A stretch of 64,000 nt of DNA from Arctopsyche grandis (Eukaryota > Arthropoda > Insecta > Trichoptera > Hydropsychidae). The stretch is from NCBI RefSeq assembly GCF_051622035.1, contig NC_135362.1:18314501-18378500 (forward strand). Reading direction: 5' to 3'. The notes under the pieces are model-generated. The model was given only the letters and a program-made list of their open reading frames with translations. It had not been told where the DNA came from and did no database searches. Positions 32,700-45,813 of the stretch are shown in pieces. Position 1 is the first letter of the stretch. Each line of letters begins with the position of its first letter. The position numbers and the translations under genes are program-made.

Positions 32700-35015
32700 T
32701 GCAAGTTTCCATACATTTCCTCTCAATTTGTATCGAAAATGCTATCATAGCTATTAGTATTTCGTAATGCTGCCGGTATGTGTGAACGGGTCTGTACGGT
32801 TCAATATTAATTTTTTTTTTGACCTTCTTGTATTCCTCAAATACATAGTTTAAGTCATGGGTTGGTCACATCCGAATTTCTTTTTGTATGAAATGATGCA
32901 AAGTTTTAAGCAGTGGCTCTTTTAAGAAAATTAAATGACCTTGAATTTATTTTTTATTTTTTAAACATTAGCAAAATAAGAATAGCCTTGTAATAATGGG
33001 TTCTACTGAATTGGATACCACTCATAGAAAATGATTTTCACGTGGCATGTGGCAACTTTTCAATCCTAAATTGTAGGTTTTCGGATACATGAGTTAAAAA
33101 AAATCGCTACTGCTATTTACAGCAATCGTGTTACACAATGTATTCACTAAAACTCGAATACACAAAATATATGTTGATTATTGTTATGATTGATCCGTCA
33201 GATCGGTATTTGCGACAACTACACTCTTGTGGCTTGAAAATCGTTCTCGCACTCGAGAAAGTTGATTGAAACCGGGAAAGATGACCCGACCGTTTCTTAG
33301 TGATGAACTTAAACTTTTCCACACTGTAATTAAATACGTAAGGAATTAACTAAAATCACATTGATGATCGTATCGACGGGCTTTACGTAATAAGTGTTCG
33401 TCTCGATTCGACAGGTTCTGCGCAACGCATCACCATTTGTCAGGGTAGGGATGTCCACAGTGGATGGCATCTTAACATCAATTAAATTATAATACATTAT
33501 CGTTCTCGGAGTAAGGAGAGGGATAGTAATAATAGACACTCTAGCTGAAGATCAGTTAGGATTGTTTATTTTGACCAGTTGGGTTAATGGGACCAACTTA
33601 TTTAATATGATTCATCGAATTCCTCTATCATACTCATGTAGAGTAAAAGTCATTTATGCAAGTAGATCATAGTTGTTTGAATGAATGTTTATAAGTTGCA
33701 TGAATGTTTATGATGTCGCTATTTACGAAATCACCAACGTTCAATGGGGTTGCACCTCTAGTCCATTGCTCAGAGTACCTCCTATGATTCTCCTGTACGA
33801 ATGAATTCTATTATACGCACTTGGTATTCAAAATTAAATCTAAAAGGGGTGATATTATCTTAATATGAAACCTTTTTAGATGTTCCCATATTGAAATGTA
33901 AGTGAAAACGGATGGTACGGTGCGCCCCTACAAAATAAAAGTGGTATCCATATGTGATTTACTAAATAGTTTTACCAGTTTTATGGTAAGTGGAGAAAGA
34001 GGGGATATCAGTGTATAGAACTGGTTAAAAGCCTTACATACATAGGTTACTTTATGGCCAGCCCTGGGTTAAGACATCTCACATCAACGTGCCGAGATCT
34101 AAATATCCCGAGCATATGAGAAAAGTTTAATAAATCGGCAATTAAAAGCCTGGCGCTATCCACTTTTCCTTTTTCATACCTTGGCAGATTAAATCGCGCT
34201 CGTCGTGAAATGTGTTGATCGCCTTAACGAGATGAAATCTTCGGCGTATTCAAAATATTCCTTTTAAATTATTTATTCATTTTTAACTCGGGTAATTACA
34301 TAATATAAGCACTCATCAAAAATTTTAAAATTAGATTAATATTATTTTAACAACAAAAGTAGTTAGTTAGTTTACTTTATTTAGGACGGAGAAGTGTTTT
34401 TTTTTTCAGATCAATAATGTAAATCAACCAAGATTGATTTTTCGGATCAAAATTAAAACTGGTTTATAAACAAAATCAAAAGCAAACTTTCCAGACTATC
34501 CTTTGGGATAAAACTTATATTGAACCTGGAGAACCATCGAAGTTCTCCGACGAAGGGGTGTTAATTAATAACTGATAAAGTGTCTGGTGTTGGCGCCGTG
34601 CCTATCTTTCCATCATCACGCTGACGAGTCCACTTCAAGAGTTCATCTTCGGTTACTTCCTCTCATAGAGGTGAGGGTTCTTGTCAAACAAAAAAAAGTT
34701 CACCTCCTCAATAAACATCGCTTTTCCAGTAACGAGAGTTTCTGGTTATTTTCATTTCGATAATTGGAACGAGATTATGAATTGCTTGCTTCGTGAGAAA
34801 GTTGAAATGATTAATATTATACCACAAAAAAAAAATATATTTTAAATATTGGAATTTTTTTGTATACAAAAATTATATTCACAAATCAAAAAAAAATAGT
34901 AATGTACGTTAATCTATAGTTATTAATTGACATGTCAATTAAGTAACATCTAAAGAAATTACATTATACCTATATTATACGCATATACGTATGTACCTAT
35001 GTATGTATATATACA
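32700..35015. other. No gene seen
   Basis: AT-rich DNA with short non-conserved frames (33,131-33,322 and 33,330-33,539 on the minus strand). A TACATA/TATGTA cluster lies at 34,985-35,015. A CTGACGAGTCC string at 34,621 resembles part of a hammerhead ribozyme core, but the rest is missing. Confidence 0.5.
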
Positions 35016-35021
35016 TATACT

Positions 35022-35530
35022 AAGGTGACCATTCGTACTGATTTTACCAATACAGTACTGGTTTTTTGGGTAAATATATGTTCTGCTAAGTCGTGAGACA
35101 AAACCAGTACACTTATTTTTTATGTAATAGAACTTTGTTTATCTAGTAGTATCTAATAGGTAGTTTTAAATAAACAAAGCCTTCACCAAAAATAATATCA
35201 CCTACAAAAATATTGGCAAATTATTCGAATGTTGTATTCGTTTACCCGAAACAAAGGTTTGCCGAGAGATATTTTTTTCGATGAACATTGTGTGGTCCAA
35301 AGATAAAATGAAATTGAATGTTTGAAGCTTTTAATATGTTTGCCAATCACTTGGTATAATTTTTAACTAGTCCCGTGTAGAATTTTATAAGAGCATTCAA
35401 GAAAATCAATTCATTTTTTTATAAACGTGTGTCCACGATTCTTTAATGTTAGTTTTAAATTGAAGTATTGAGAAATATACTTTTCGAAAAAATGTTCTGG
35501 TTTTGAAGTTGGAAAAAATGGTCACCTTAC
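35022..35530. mobile_element. TIR element of about 510 bp (MITE-like)
   Basis: The left end TAAGGTGACCATT is the exact reverse complement of the right end AATGGTCACCTTA. Sub-terminal CAGTACTGGTTTTTTGGG on the left and GTTCTGGTTTTGAAG on the right also resemble each other. No coding capacity. Flanks (ACATATAC and CCATATTT) suggest but do not prove a target duplication. A shorter relative lies at 8,877. Confidence 0.65.
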
Positions 35531-37150
35531 CATATTTACGTATAATGAAAGCTGCAGGAGGGCGTATTCCATTTAAAATTTCTAACTAAGTAATTTTGTA
35601 AGAATTTTAAGATTGGGGATTAATATACATATGTATACATATGTGAAATATAAATTTATTTTGAGAAATCTTTTTCAGTACTATTTTATGGAAATAAAAT
35701 AAATAATTCAATATGTTATACATATATCTTTCTATAGTACAGTTCAGAGCCTATAAATAAGTGAAAAATAATTGCAAAAATGGCGTAATTTTTATTAATG
35801 TAGTTTCTACAAAGGAATGTTACCGGAATTGAGTCGTTTAAACGATTAAAGGTTTAATTAACTTTTACGCGCCGACTTAACACTTGCTGTGCACGATGAG
35901 TAATTAACTTATTTTTTCTCGAGCCGAGAAAATATATAAAAGACGAAGAGAAAATGAAAATATCACAGTCAAAACACTCCCGTCCAATATATTAAATCGG
36001 TAATTGATTTGTTCGTTTTGTGATTACATGGACGTGATCTGAATATAACGACGCTTAATTTTACTGATGAAAGTTCACTGAAAATAGCCAATGTGTTTCC
36101 AGTCCCATCATCTTGAATGGCGTAATCAATGAAATTTAGCATTTTAATTATTTTTTGCACGCCGACCTAGACGCATTCGTTCGATTCGAAAGTGTGTAAA
36201 AATATTATTAATACTGTGTCGCGTATATAGACAACTTTGCAACTCATGTAGCATCTACGGGTCATCACAACAATATTCATCTTGAACTCATTAAAGGCTT
36301 TTTTTTCTCATCTTCTTCTGCAATCTCAACGGTTCATCTAACAAAAGGCATGCCGTGCCGGTGGGTTAATGCGAAATTCATCCGATTGTTTCGAACCATT
36401 CCCGTTTCGTATTGGGGACACGATTTCTAAATTGGCGATACCATTGTTTTCATTTGAACATATTTTTTTTATAACATAGAATTTTTAGATATTATTCAAT
36501 TTTTAAAATTTACAAAATTAATTGAAACCTGCATATTCATAATTGGGTTGCCGTTTGCATTTTTTTTTATTTAATTAACGTATCATGTACATACATTTAA
36601 AAATACTCTCCACTGCCCAGTAAGTGAATTGTATAGATGTTCGTGATGTAGCGTAATCTCAATAGAAAATTTCAAGGAATTGCTGCAATATCCGCATTGT
36701 GATTTCAAATATGATTATATGAATCGATAAATTTATATTGAATTTTCCAGAATAAGACAAAGTATTTATGATAATATTGAATTCAATCTACTTGAAATTA
36801 GAACAAAAGCCGGCAGAAAGGCGCAGAAGACTAGACATGTGACTAGGGGCGCTCTCATTTTTCCTTTTCTGATTGAAAAAAAAATTGGCTTTCTTTGAAC
36901 TTGTAAAAAAAATTATATTCAACCTAAGTTTTCTACTCGAAGTAACAATAAAGACTGTAAAATAATAAAATTTACGAGGAACGCAGGAAGTCGACTGTCA
37001 AATATCAATGACTCACGAATAAAACTTTTATAGTAATAAACTTTCGTCGGCACAAATGGTAACTTGGAATTTTATTTTAATAAAACACTGCTGAAACATA
37101 TATGTACAATATGTACATACGGGTCCACCTCACGGGGTCGAAAGTGAAGC
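35531..37150. other. No gene seen
   Basis: AT-rich, with no frame resembling a known protein; a 63-codon minus frame at 35,969-36,160 has no recognisable features. Confidence 0.5.
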
Positions 37151-37152
37151 GC

Positions 37153-37322
37153 CCGAAAACGCAAATATCGGAAGGCGAAGATCGAAAATCGAAAGATCTT
37201 AAGTCGAAAGATAAAAAAAGGGTCTCTCCCCCCGTCGTACATACTCACTTAATTTGCGCGAGCAGGATACCACAGGAACAAGAGGAACAGGCTTTTCCTC
37301 CCGTATTCTGCGCGCGCGCATT
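37153..37322 (-). repeat. Dispersed repeat, inverted copy 1
   Basis: About 170 bp that reappears in reverse complement at 39,371-39,558. Shared blocks include AAATATCGGAAGGC, GATCGAAAATCGAAAGATCT, TTAATTTGCGCGAGCAGGAT and AGGAACAAGAGGAACAGGCT. Copy 1 lacks a stretch of about 20 bp present in copy 2. A further piece (GTTTACCATGCA...TTTTTTGATCT) at about 37,390 is in direct orientation to copy 2. Confidence 0.8.
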
Positions 37323-37559
37323 AAACAAGGCTGTATGACAAAAAGAGAGATAATTTCACCGCATGCCACTCATATATATTATATATACATAGTACTGTTT
37401 ACCATGCAACCTTTTTTTGATCTATTAATCCATATGATGAACATGCAAAATTTTGTAGACTCAAAGACGATATGTAGGTATCAAAGTCAATACTCAAACA
37501 ATGAGGTCAATGGGATTCGTTGAGTCTACGCAAAGTCTAAAAAGGAGAAATAGTAATTG

Positions 37560-39240
37560 ACGTTAATTTTACGGTGTCAAAAACTGAGCCAAGTCAATTG
37601 GTCATTTTAATAGACCAGTCAACCAAGATGGACGTTTTTATTGAGCGTCGTGTGCGGTGCTTATCAACGCAAAGCCGTGAAATTATTTTAACATATGAAT
37701 CAAAACTGTCATTCAACTTGCGTATACCATCAAACTGATGTCAGTGTGCATTTTGCATATCGAAAATTTTGGTTATACATACATACATTCAAAATCCAAC
37801 GAGCGAATAAGCTCATGCGGGGATTACATGATACGGTATGACCCATAAATCATCGACGTCGACTCGTTACAAAGAAAATGTGGAATTAATTGAGATTTAA
37901 TTCGAATTAACAGCGGACCCGGCTCCTTGTTGGAAATTCGCAGTGCGCCGTTGCAACCAGATTGCATTTAACGTGATTAGTTGCAGTCAGTCACAATTAA
38001 TGCGTTTAATAATTACGTGCGACGTTTAGAATCGTGGCAACGGGCGTAAAGATACATATCTGCGTGGTGCAATTTTTATTTTGATATCTATCGCCATTGA
38101 AGTGTGTGTACGTGTAATGTAAAACAGGAAGATTTGAAAGAGAAGAAACGCCTGGCGCCACATTGCGGTTTCTTCATGTATGTATGTACCTACATATAAT
38201 ATTTCACAATTATACCTCATCATCATTCGTATAATAACAATAGATTAATCATAAATGTAAAGCAATATAAACGTGATTAAACTTGGAACATATGTACTGT
38301 CTTGAACTTATCATTATTAGCAAATATGATCATATACCTATGTACATACATACAGACATATAAAATCAGTAAAATGATAAGAAAATTGTGAAAGCACTAT
38401 ATGGCTATAGTGCCTGAAATATTATTTTTAATAAATTACATTATTCAATTGAAAACATGGCCAGCTCGTAAATTAAACAGGTTTTTTATTCATGGTTAAT
38501 ACACATAAATACGCATATACATATGTATGTATATATAACGTGAGTGGGATTAAGAAAATATATAGCAAAATTCAATATTTAACCTCCAGAACTTTTTTTT
38601 TATTTTCAATGATAAAGTCAATCGTTTAAAAAAAGTAACATTTTATTTTAAAAATAATAATCTAATTTATCCGAAACCACAATATTCAGAGACATCATTA
38701 CAAAAACTGTTGTGAAAATCACACGTAAATATGTCTTATTTTGGTACAAGTACAATTACTATTCATATATACCTATATGTATATAAAAATAAAATATAAT
38801 TATTATATGTAATTAGAACTCATCATATGGGAAAAGATCAAGTTTTCGACTGAAAAATACCCGGACCGAAGTAAATTCATACAATATGTTTAAATGTTAC
38901 GATTGCTAAAATGAAAATATTAGGACTGCCGTATAACGAATATTCGTTTACAATCACCAACTGTTTTGTACAATTTTCTTTGAAAATATCTTCGGAATTA
39001 AAATCTTTTATTACGGTAATTTACAGGATTTCATACATTTTTTTAGATAATTTATATATTTTACAGTCCAAGTGTATTTTCAGTTGTAATATATTCCAAA
39101 TAATATTTTTAAAAACAAACTAGATGTCTTTCTTAAATTTAAAGCTCTTTTTATTCCAATATCTTTTCTTCATTTTCGTTTGCTTTTAGTTATTAAGTTA
39201 CCGTTTCAGATATTTAATTTTTTTTCTTTTGGTATTTTCT
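37560..39240. other. No gene seen between the inverted repeats
   Basis: If the inverted repeats bound one transposon, this interior should code for a transposase. I see only short AT-rich frames (such as 38,911-39,123), with no recognisable transposase motif. Confidence 0.45.
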
Positions 39241-39280
39241 TTTATTTTGTATTTTGTATTCATGTTTACTTTTTCTTTTT

Positions 39281-39358
39281 CATTGTTATGAACAATTTCT
39301 GAAATTATGAAAAAAATTTCATTGTTATGAACAATTTCTGAAATTATGAATAAAATTT
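39281..39358 (+). repeat. 39 bp tandem duplication
   Basis: Two copies of a 39 bp unit starting CATTGTTATGAACAATTTCT, the second beginning at 39,320, with a degenerate third start at 39,359. Confidence 0.85.
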
Positions 39359-39370
39359 CATTGCTACGTA

Positions 39371-39558
39371 TAATCTGCGCGCGCACATTAATACGGGAGG
39401 AAAAGCCTGTTCCTCTTGTTCCTGTTGTATCCTGCTCGCGCAAATTAAGTGAGTATGTACGTGAGTATGTGCCGTTTACCATGCACCCGTTTTTTTTGAT
39501 CTTTCGACTTAAGATCTTTCGATTTTCGATCTTTGCCTTCCGATATTTGTGTTTTCTG
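39371..39558 (+). repeat. Dispersed repeat, inverted copy 2
   Basis: Reverse-complement partner of 37,153-37,322, about 2.0 kb apart. Outside the arms similarity fades quickly (GGGTCCACCTCACGGG on the left; GGTCTCCGTGACGAG on the right when reversed), so the pair may mark the ends of one larger element or two insertions. Confidence 0.8.
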
Positions 39559-39599
39559 TAATTTAACATTCTGGCTCGTCACGGAGACCGGGGGAAACC

Positions 39600-41300
39600 T
39601 ACATATAATGGTAAAAATTAAATTAAATTAAAAACAAACTTACCTATATTTTGCTATCATGATTATTATTTGTTATTAGATAACGTCATGGATTCTACCA
39701 CCCAAACCTTAGATTAAACCATACTTACATACAAAGTCTTTTTCGAAATTATGTATTAGATTACGAAAGATCATTTATGCGAGCGAAACTTTTTCATGTC
39801 GTTGCTTCAAGTATATACGTTTAGGAAGATATATTTCATATGAAAAAGAATAATAATTTTCTTATACATACACACTTAAAAAGAGTTTTACGTTTTGTAA
39901 AATGATGCGCTAGGTGTGCATGTACATATTATGGCATTATGGATGCATATTATGGCGTTATGGTCGCGATGCGTGACGTTAAATCAGTGATAAGATGGCC
40001 GTTATCGTGCAGTTTTCGTTTGATATATATAATTTGTTTGGCACCTTTTCCGCTAAAACTGAAGCGTGCAACGCGTTCTGATCAGTATGCCTTCGGCATT
40101 CGTACGACGAGGTTGTGGTGTTTGTGTTCGTCTGCTCTCCACTGCATACAGTTCGCGGAGTTCGACAACTATCTGTCACTATCGTTCACAACACCGTGTA
40201 ACCAATGCGTAACGTCACATAATACAAACATCTCAAAATCCAATGCGACCAATACTCTGAAAAATTACCATAATATTTTTTTGCGATATTTAATTATCTA
40301 GCTTCGCCACGTCTGCGGTGCGCGGTTTCTGCATTATTTGCAAGTAATTTTTCACGAACAAATATTTGCAACGATCCCGCGTCCATTTGTATAAACAAGA
40401 AAATATATACTTAAAGTGTTTCAACTTCAAATGCCTTCGTATCTTCCGATTGGGTCGTAAACGCTCGTGCTACTATAAAATTATATTAATTGTGCAATGA
40501 TCAGTGCTTCGTCGCATTTCTATGCATCGAGTAAATTTACGGTGAGTTTGTTTTAAGGGTTTTTTCAATTATAATTTTTAATTATAAGTTTTTTAATTAT
40601 AATATGTGAATTTGAATGAAATAAAAAAAAAACACAAAATAAATGACATTCATTTGTTTTTACGTAGCCATTTTTATTCGTGAAAAGCGTCAGTTCTGAT
40701 GGTGAAAAACACTGAAAAATGGGAATTAATAAATTGTACGTTTTATTTAATGTCAACATTACATCTATCAAAATTATAGCACATAATGTTATCTGTAGAG
40801 TTTAGAAATATTAAGTGCTTACTTTTATTGGTTGGATTTTCATTTTCGTTATATTATTATTATTAATGAGTTTTTATTTTAAAATACGTCGAAACTTGAC
40901 TCATTGGTTTCAAAATCAAAGGAGCATGTACATATTATCTGTTCAGTTTATCTTTCATACAATGAAAAATTATCTACTTATGTATAATGTGATATCTATA
41001 ATTAATTCTAAGAATAGTTCTAAGATTGGTTTCTCAATTTCGTTCATACCAGAGAAAACTTATTGAGACGGTGTCGGTATGATATTTATGTCATTAAGAC
41101 GGTAATATGGCATATGTACATACATACATACATGTGTACATATTTATATATACGTGTCCTTTTTCGCTATGAAAATATCTGATTACAACTTTTTTTTAAT
41201 TATCCCGATTTAAGCAATATTGTAAGGTCCTTGAAAAAATGCGTTTTCTTTTAATTTCGGGGTTATAAGCCATTTTTTTATTTATTTAATCTTAAACTGA
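39600..41300. other. No gene; possible leader exon near 40.4-40.5 kb
   Basis: 39,950-40,330 is richer in CpG than its surroundings. AAATATATACTTAAAG at about 40,399 could act as a TATA region, and ACG|GTGAGT at 40,541/40,542 is a strong donor sequence. Together they could mark a non-coding first exon (+), but nothing confirms it. Confidence 0.25.
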
Positions 41301-41331
41301 TGATTAACTGACCTCTACACATTCATCATCA

Positions 41332-41556
41332 TCATTTACAGTCATTCACCATACACTGCTGGATGAAGACCTCTCCAACACGCATCTATTCGTCTCAGTT
41401 TTGTGCAACTCTCATCAATCTCACCCCACACATTTTTCTAATTTCTTCCACTCATTTTCCTTGTGCCATTCTTTTCACCCTTCTACATTGTCTCGGGTAC
41501 CATTCCAGCACTTCCTTTGTCCATCTTTCGTCCATTCTTCTAACTGCGTGACCCGC
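41332..41556 (-). pseudogene. 3' fragment of a non-LTR retrotransposon (LINE) RT ORF
   Basis: One minus-strand frame of 75 codons reads AGHAVRRMDERWTKEVLEWY, then a basic stretch, EEIRKMCG and RVAQN.DE, ending VNDCK. This is the familiar post-RT C-terminus of insect LINE ORF2 proteins (H..RR.DD.RWTK..LEWYPR). Three in-frame stops interrupt it. The region beyond 41,556 probably extends the fragment in a degraded state. RTE/CR1-like origin is likely; the clade is not certain. Confidence 0.75.
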
Positions 41557-41679
41557 TCATTGCAATTTCAATATTTTCACTCTCTTCACTATAAATCCAC
41601 TACCCTTATCATATTTCTCACCCACGTATTCTGTTTCCTACATCTAATCTTTATGCCGAGCATAGAATAGAGCGTTCGA

Positions 41680-44600
41680 TACTTCTTTGAGTGAATTGGA
41701 CTTTGTTTAAAATTTTGGCTTTGAATGTCCAAGATTTACATCTATGATCCACTTGTATTGCGAAAATTAATTGTAGATTTTTAAACGAAATACGTATAAT
41801 TGCTTTAATTAAGCATTCAATAATAATGAAGATTACAATGTGATCATTATTTAAAAATCGGAAACAAACAATTTTCTAAACACTGGTAACAAAATTAAAA
41901 AAAAAGAAGCGTTGAATAATGATAGATATGGTATATATGTATGTACGTATGCATGTACACATTTATTACTAAGAAAACTGATCAAAGAAAATAAATTTAA
42001 AGAAAGAAATAGGAACAATACGAGGGGGAATATTGTTAATATATGTACATATGTAAGAGCAAGATATACATACATACATATATAATAAGGAATTACAGGA
42101 ATAATTGGTAGAACAGGGATTAATGTGAAATAATAAAAAATTACGGGGGGGGGGGTGGGGGTCTGATTTAACATTGGAATATGATCTTACTTAAAAAATA
42201 AGGACTATCAATTATTTAATAACATTAGCTTAAACAAAAAATATAAAATTTCCTCCTAGGTTATAAGGAAACAAAACGATCATTGTGAAGAAAATTGCAG
42301 TAGGAATGTATTTTTTTATTTATGCGTTCTAAATTATTAACATATATGTACATATGTATCTACGTGATTAGAAAGGATTCCAAACAGTACTAGCAAATTC
42401 CAGATAACTTTTTTACAAATTAATTTAAAATCAAGGCAAGTCCTATGGGTTTTAAAGGGCTTGGATAGTCTAAAAATGTAATTTATCTCCAACGTAATGG
42501 CAGACGATACATTTACGTATATTGATGACCAAAATGAGCAATATGGCAAGGTATGAAAACGATCGGATAAGAGATAAAAAGTCCTCTGAATTGTAATAGT
42601 AAGTGAAACGTAAAGGGGGTTTGTACAAATAAAACCCAAATTCCTATATGCCTTGCTTTGTGTTATACATTTGTGTTATGATTTCATTTTTTTTATGATA
42701 TTTTATACAAATCATTTAATCGTTCCGTACAATTTTAGAATTATTTTTAGGAAATACGAGTTGTTATTATTTTTTTTGTGAAGAATGGAATGGGTTTTGA
42801 ATCTTTTTATTTGCTGTAGATTTAGTCAATGTGATAACTGTTCGTGCACTTCTTATAGCCAAAGTATCATCTGTAATGCGGTCAGTCGGAAAGTCATTTG
42901 TTGATTTTATGTATTTAGTTCATTTAGCATTTTCCTACGAAATCTGTGAAACGTACCTAACGGTAATAACATTTATTGGGTTGTGAACCCTTATAAGGGC
43001 ACTTGTTCTATAGGTCCTGTCACGTTTGCCCCGTTGTTGCCACCATCCAGAAGGGACGCCATATGAATAATTTATCTTTGTGGGACACACGGTGGCACGC
43101 GTTTGTTTGGGCTCGTGTCACGCACCTCACGCCAATGTGACACAATTAGCTACATAATTGCACCTACTGTTGTGATAGCCCGCGCGTGATGTGGAAACTA
43201 AGCACATTCACCCATTCATACTCACCAATGTCTATATTTTGTAGGTGTCGATCCGATCGTCTGCGATGGTGCCTTTCTGTCGAATTCCGATTTCGTATCA
43301 TTCCGATCTAATCGCACGGTGTTCTTGTCGTATTTTCGTCTCGGTAAAATATACGAGGCTGTCAGTTGAATAACAATAGTTGTAATATGATTTATTGCTA
43401 CCTTTTAGCAGCAAAGACGAGAGTGAAAATTTCATAACAAATTAGTTTTTCGTGTTGCATAAAACGATCAAGTCATTTGCACGCACGCCCCGCCCCCTGG
43501 AGAAAGTCCTGCCACGATACTAAAACCTCCTTTGATATCTTGATTCCAGTGCAATATACAATGCAATGCAAACACGAAAAAAAATACACCGAAAAAGTAA
43601 TAAATTACGAATTATTATAGACATATTTTGCAAGCCGCCTTCGCTAATTTATAAAGCGAGATTAAAATCTATATGTATATATATATATTTAAAATTTAAT
43701 ACATTATTTTACATGTTAACGAACGCAGGCATTGTCTGTGTCTGTTCAGTTTTATTGTTTCATTTTGTCACTGGCAATATTCGAGGCCCGATAGTGATTG
43801 TACGACCGGACAAAAGATACTTTCTCGTTGGAGCGTGATGATGATAATGATTATGAATTATTAGAACTATCTTGGATCTGGTATTTGTGTTTGTTCAGTG
43901 AACGCTACTGTTCTCGCTCGTTTTTGTTTCCCGGAACGATATTTGCGTGCTGTGCATGTTTTAATTCTATCCTCTTACTGTACAAAACAAATAGCAAAAT
44001 TTGTTCAAATATCAGATATAATTTTTGTTCAAATAGCATAAAATATGAAATATCACTGAATCTTTTCCAATAATTATAATATTAAAAACATCTTAACAAA
44101 AATAAAGAATTTTTCTAGAAGTAGCAAAGAATTGATTTTAAATAAATACATATATGATAAAAGTGTTGGTAGATACTAAAAAAAAATATAAAAAGATTTT
44201 TGTATATGTATGTATAATCGGTGCATATTTAAGAAGATTTAGTCAATATTTTACGGTTTTTTTCACCCGATATAAATTATTATCATGAAAAAAGTTTTTT
44301 CATTTCCCATCAGATTTGGGATACTGATTCTTACTTTAGAATGATTTGACTGAAGAACTAGAAATTTAATCCTATTTTGCTTTGTAATAAGAGCCGAGGT
44401 ATTGTCGAAGTAAATATGTACATATGCATGTACGTGTCGGTATGTGTATAAGGTATGTACATACATACATATATGCATGTATATGTGTATATATGTATAT
44501 CGAAAGTGAAAATTGTGTGAAGAGGTCGAATCTTAATGCTCTAGTATGGTTAACTCATTTCGACACAAGGAACGTACCGTTTGGAATATTTACACTCCAA

Positions 44601-45400
44601 TAAAATGAAAATGGAGAAAAAGAAAAAAGCCAGACGCAGTAATAAAATTCAATCGTGTGAAAGTATCAATAAATCAAAAAGCGCTATTGAATTTATTGCG
44701 GTCGCTCGGATCCTTTAAAACTGTGATCCTTTTCAAAAAAGACCACTTTTTTATTTGCATGATAATGGAACGCGACTTACAGAACCAGAAATCGAAGATA
44801 ACTCGTAAATAAGTATAATAACAATAAAACATTGAATACCGTGACGTGAAATAGCAATGAGCACGAGAGGAAGATACATATATTGTATCTTCAAAGTGTT
44901 ATATGAGCCCTTTTTATTAGCGTTTATTATCGTCTTCGTGTGATCAAATCCACCAGAAAGACTTTAAATTTCAAGAAATCAAATTGCGGATTAAAAAATA
45001 CAAACGAAAGAATGCGGCCGTGGATCGATGCTAAAATTAAGTCATAAACTGATTTATATATGTACATGTGTTCTTTTAAGTTTATATTATATTACACAAC
45101 TTCAGAGTGCTACTTCGTAACCGACTTTCTTCCTTTCAATATGTACATTTTTTTTTCGAGGCGGATGAATTCCACGTGAACTTACGAATGACCCCCCTCT
45201 CAATATAATTCGTTGAAATTTGTGAGAAATGCTCCGATTGCCCTTACTTTAGTTGCCCGCTAATGGTTAGACGGAATCGTTTTATTGGTTGTCCATCATT
45301 CACGATGAGTAACCTTTTATGTAACTTTTATTTTCGGAAAAATGTTCAAAGATAAGGTGAACGTGAAGGGGAGAAAGTGAACGCAATAAAACCACCATGC
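41680..45400. other. No gene seen
   Basis: AT-rich. TACATA/TATGTA clusters lie at 41,935-42,080 and 44,401-44,500, and a G10 run near 42,146. 43,010-43,340 is less AT-rich and looks more complex than its surroundings; no frame there resembles a known protein. Confidence 0.45.
44401..44500. repeat. TACATA/TATGTA microsatellite cluster
   Basis: A densely self-complementary run of ATGTA/TACAT units, one of the longest in the window; comparable clusters lie at 41,935-42,080, 51,095-51,160 and 60,185-60,213. Confidence 0.8.
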
Positions 45401-45813
45401 ACTAAAACGAACGATCATATTGCGCGCTTAGGAAAGCTCTTTGCGCGCTCATATGGCGACCGATTGTAAATAAAAATGCTCAATTGGTGAAACCGAAGGG
45501 GTTATCATCTCTCTCCGACTTCGTGTGTTTCCGAATCTGATGAAAGCGTCTCGTCGGTCGTGACCGATGCGGCGGAAACGCTCGTAGCATTTTCCGCCAT
45601 CTTTGCCAGTTTTTCCTTCGATTCGAGCGTTTTTGCGTAACGGCGCGCGCGCTCCGACGAAAGCTCTCCGAAGAGAGCTTTTGTTAAGCTCTCTTGCCAC
45701 GTCTCGGGTAGGAAACTCGCAATCAACTTTCACGGGGTTCAATCCGATTACGGAGGTGTCGAAATTATTACGAACGGATGATATTTTTACGTGTCTCTCG
45801 CCCACTCGCCCCG
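45400..45813 (+). promoter_or_regulatory. CpG-rich block with probable leader exon of the GTPase gene
   Basis: In an AT-rich background this block is rich in CpG. On the plus strand it ends with CTCGCCCCG|GTGAGTAAT, a near-perfect donor at 45,814 (an alternative GTAAGT lies at 45,839). The acceptor opening the GTPase exon lies 1.0 kb downstream (46,831-46,832). Promoter plus non-coding first exon is the simplest reading. A 73-codon minus frame (45,505-45,726) also exists but has no support. Confidence 0.45.

Noticed and set aside
34621-34690. CTGACGAGTCC resembling a hammerhead ribozyme core
   Set aside because: No GAAA strand or closing helices follow at the needed distance; only the first core segment is present.
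45505-45726. 73-codon minus-strand frame with protein-like composition
   Set aside because: It overlaps a CpG-rich block that keeps several frames open on both strands; no family resemblance and no splice or translation evidence. The plus-strand leader-exon reading fits better.
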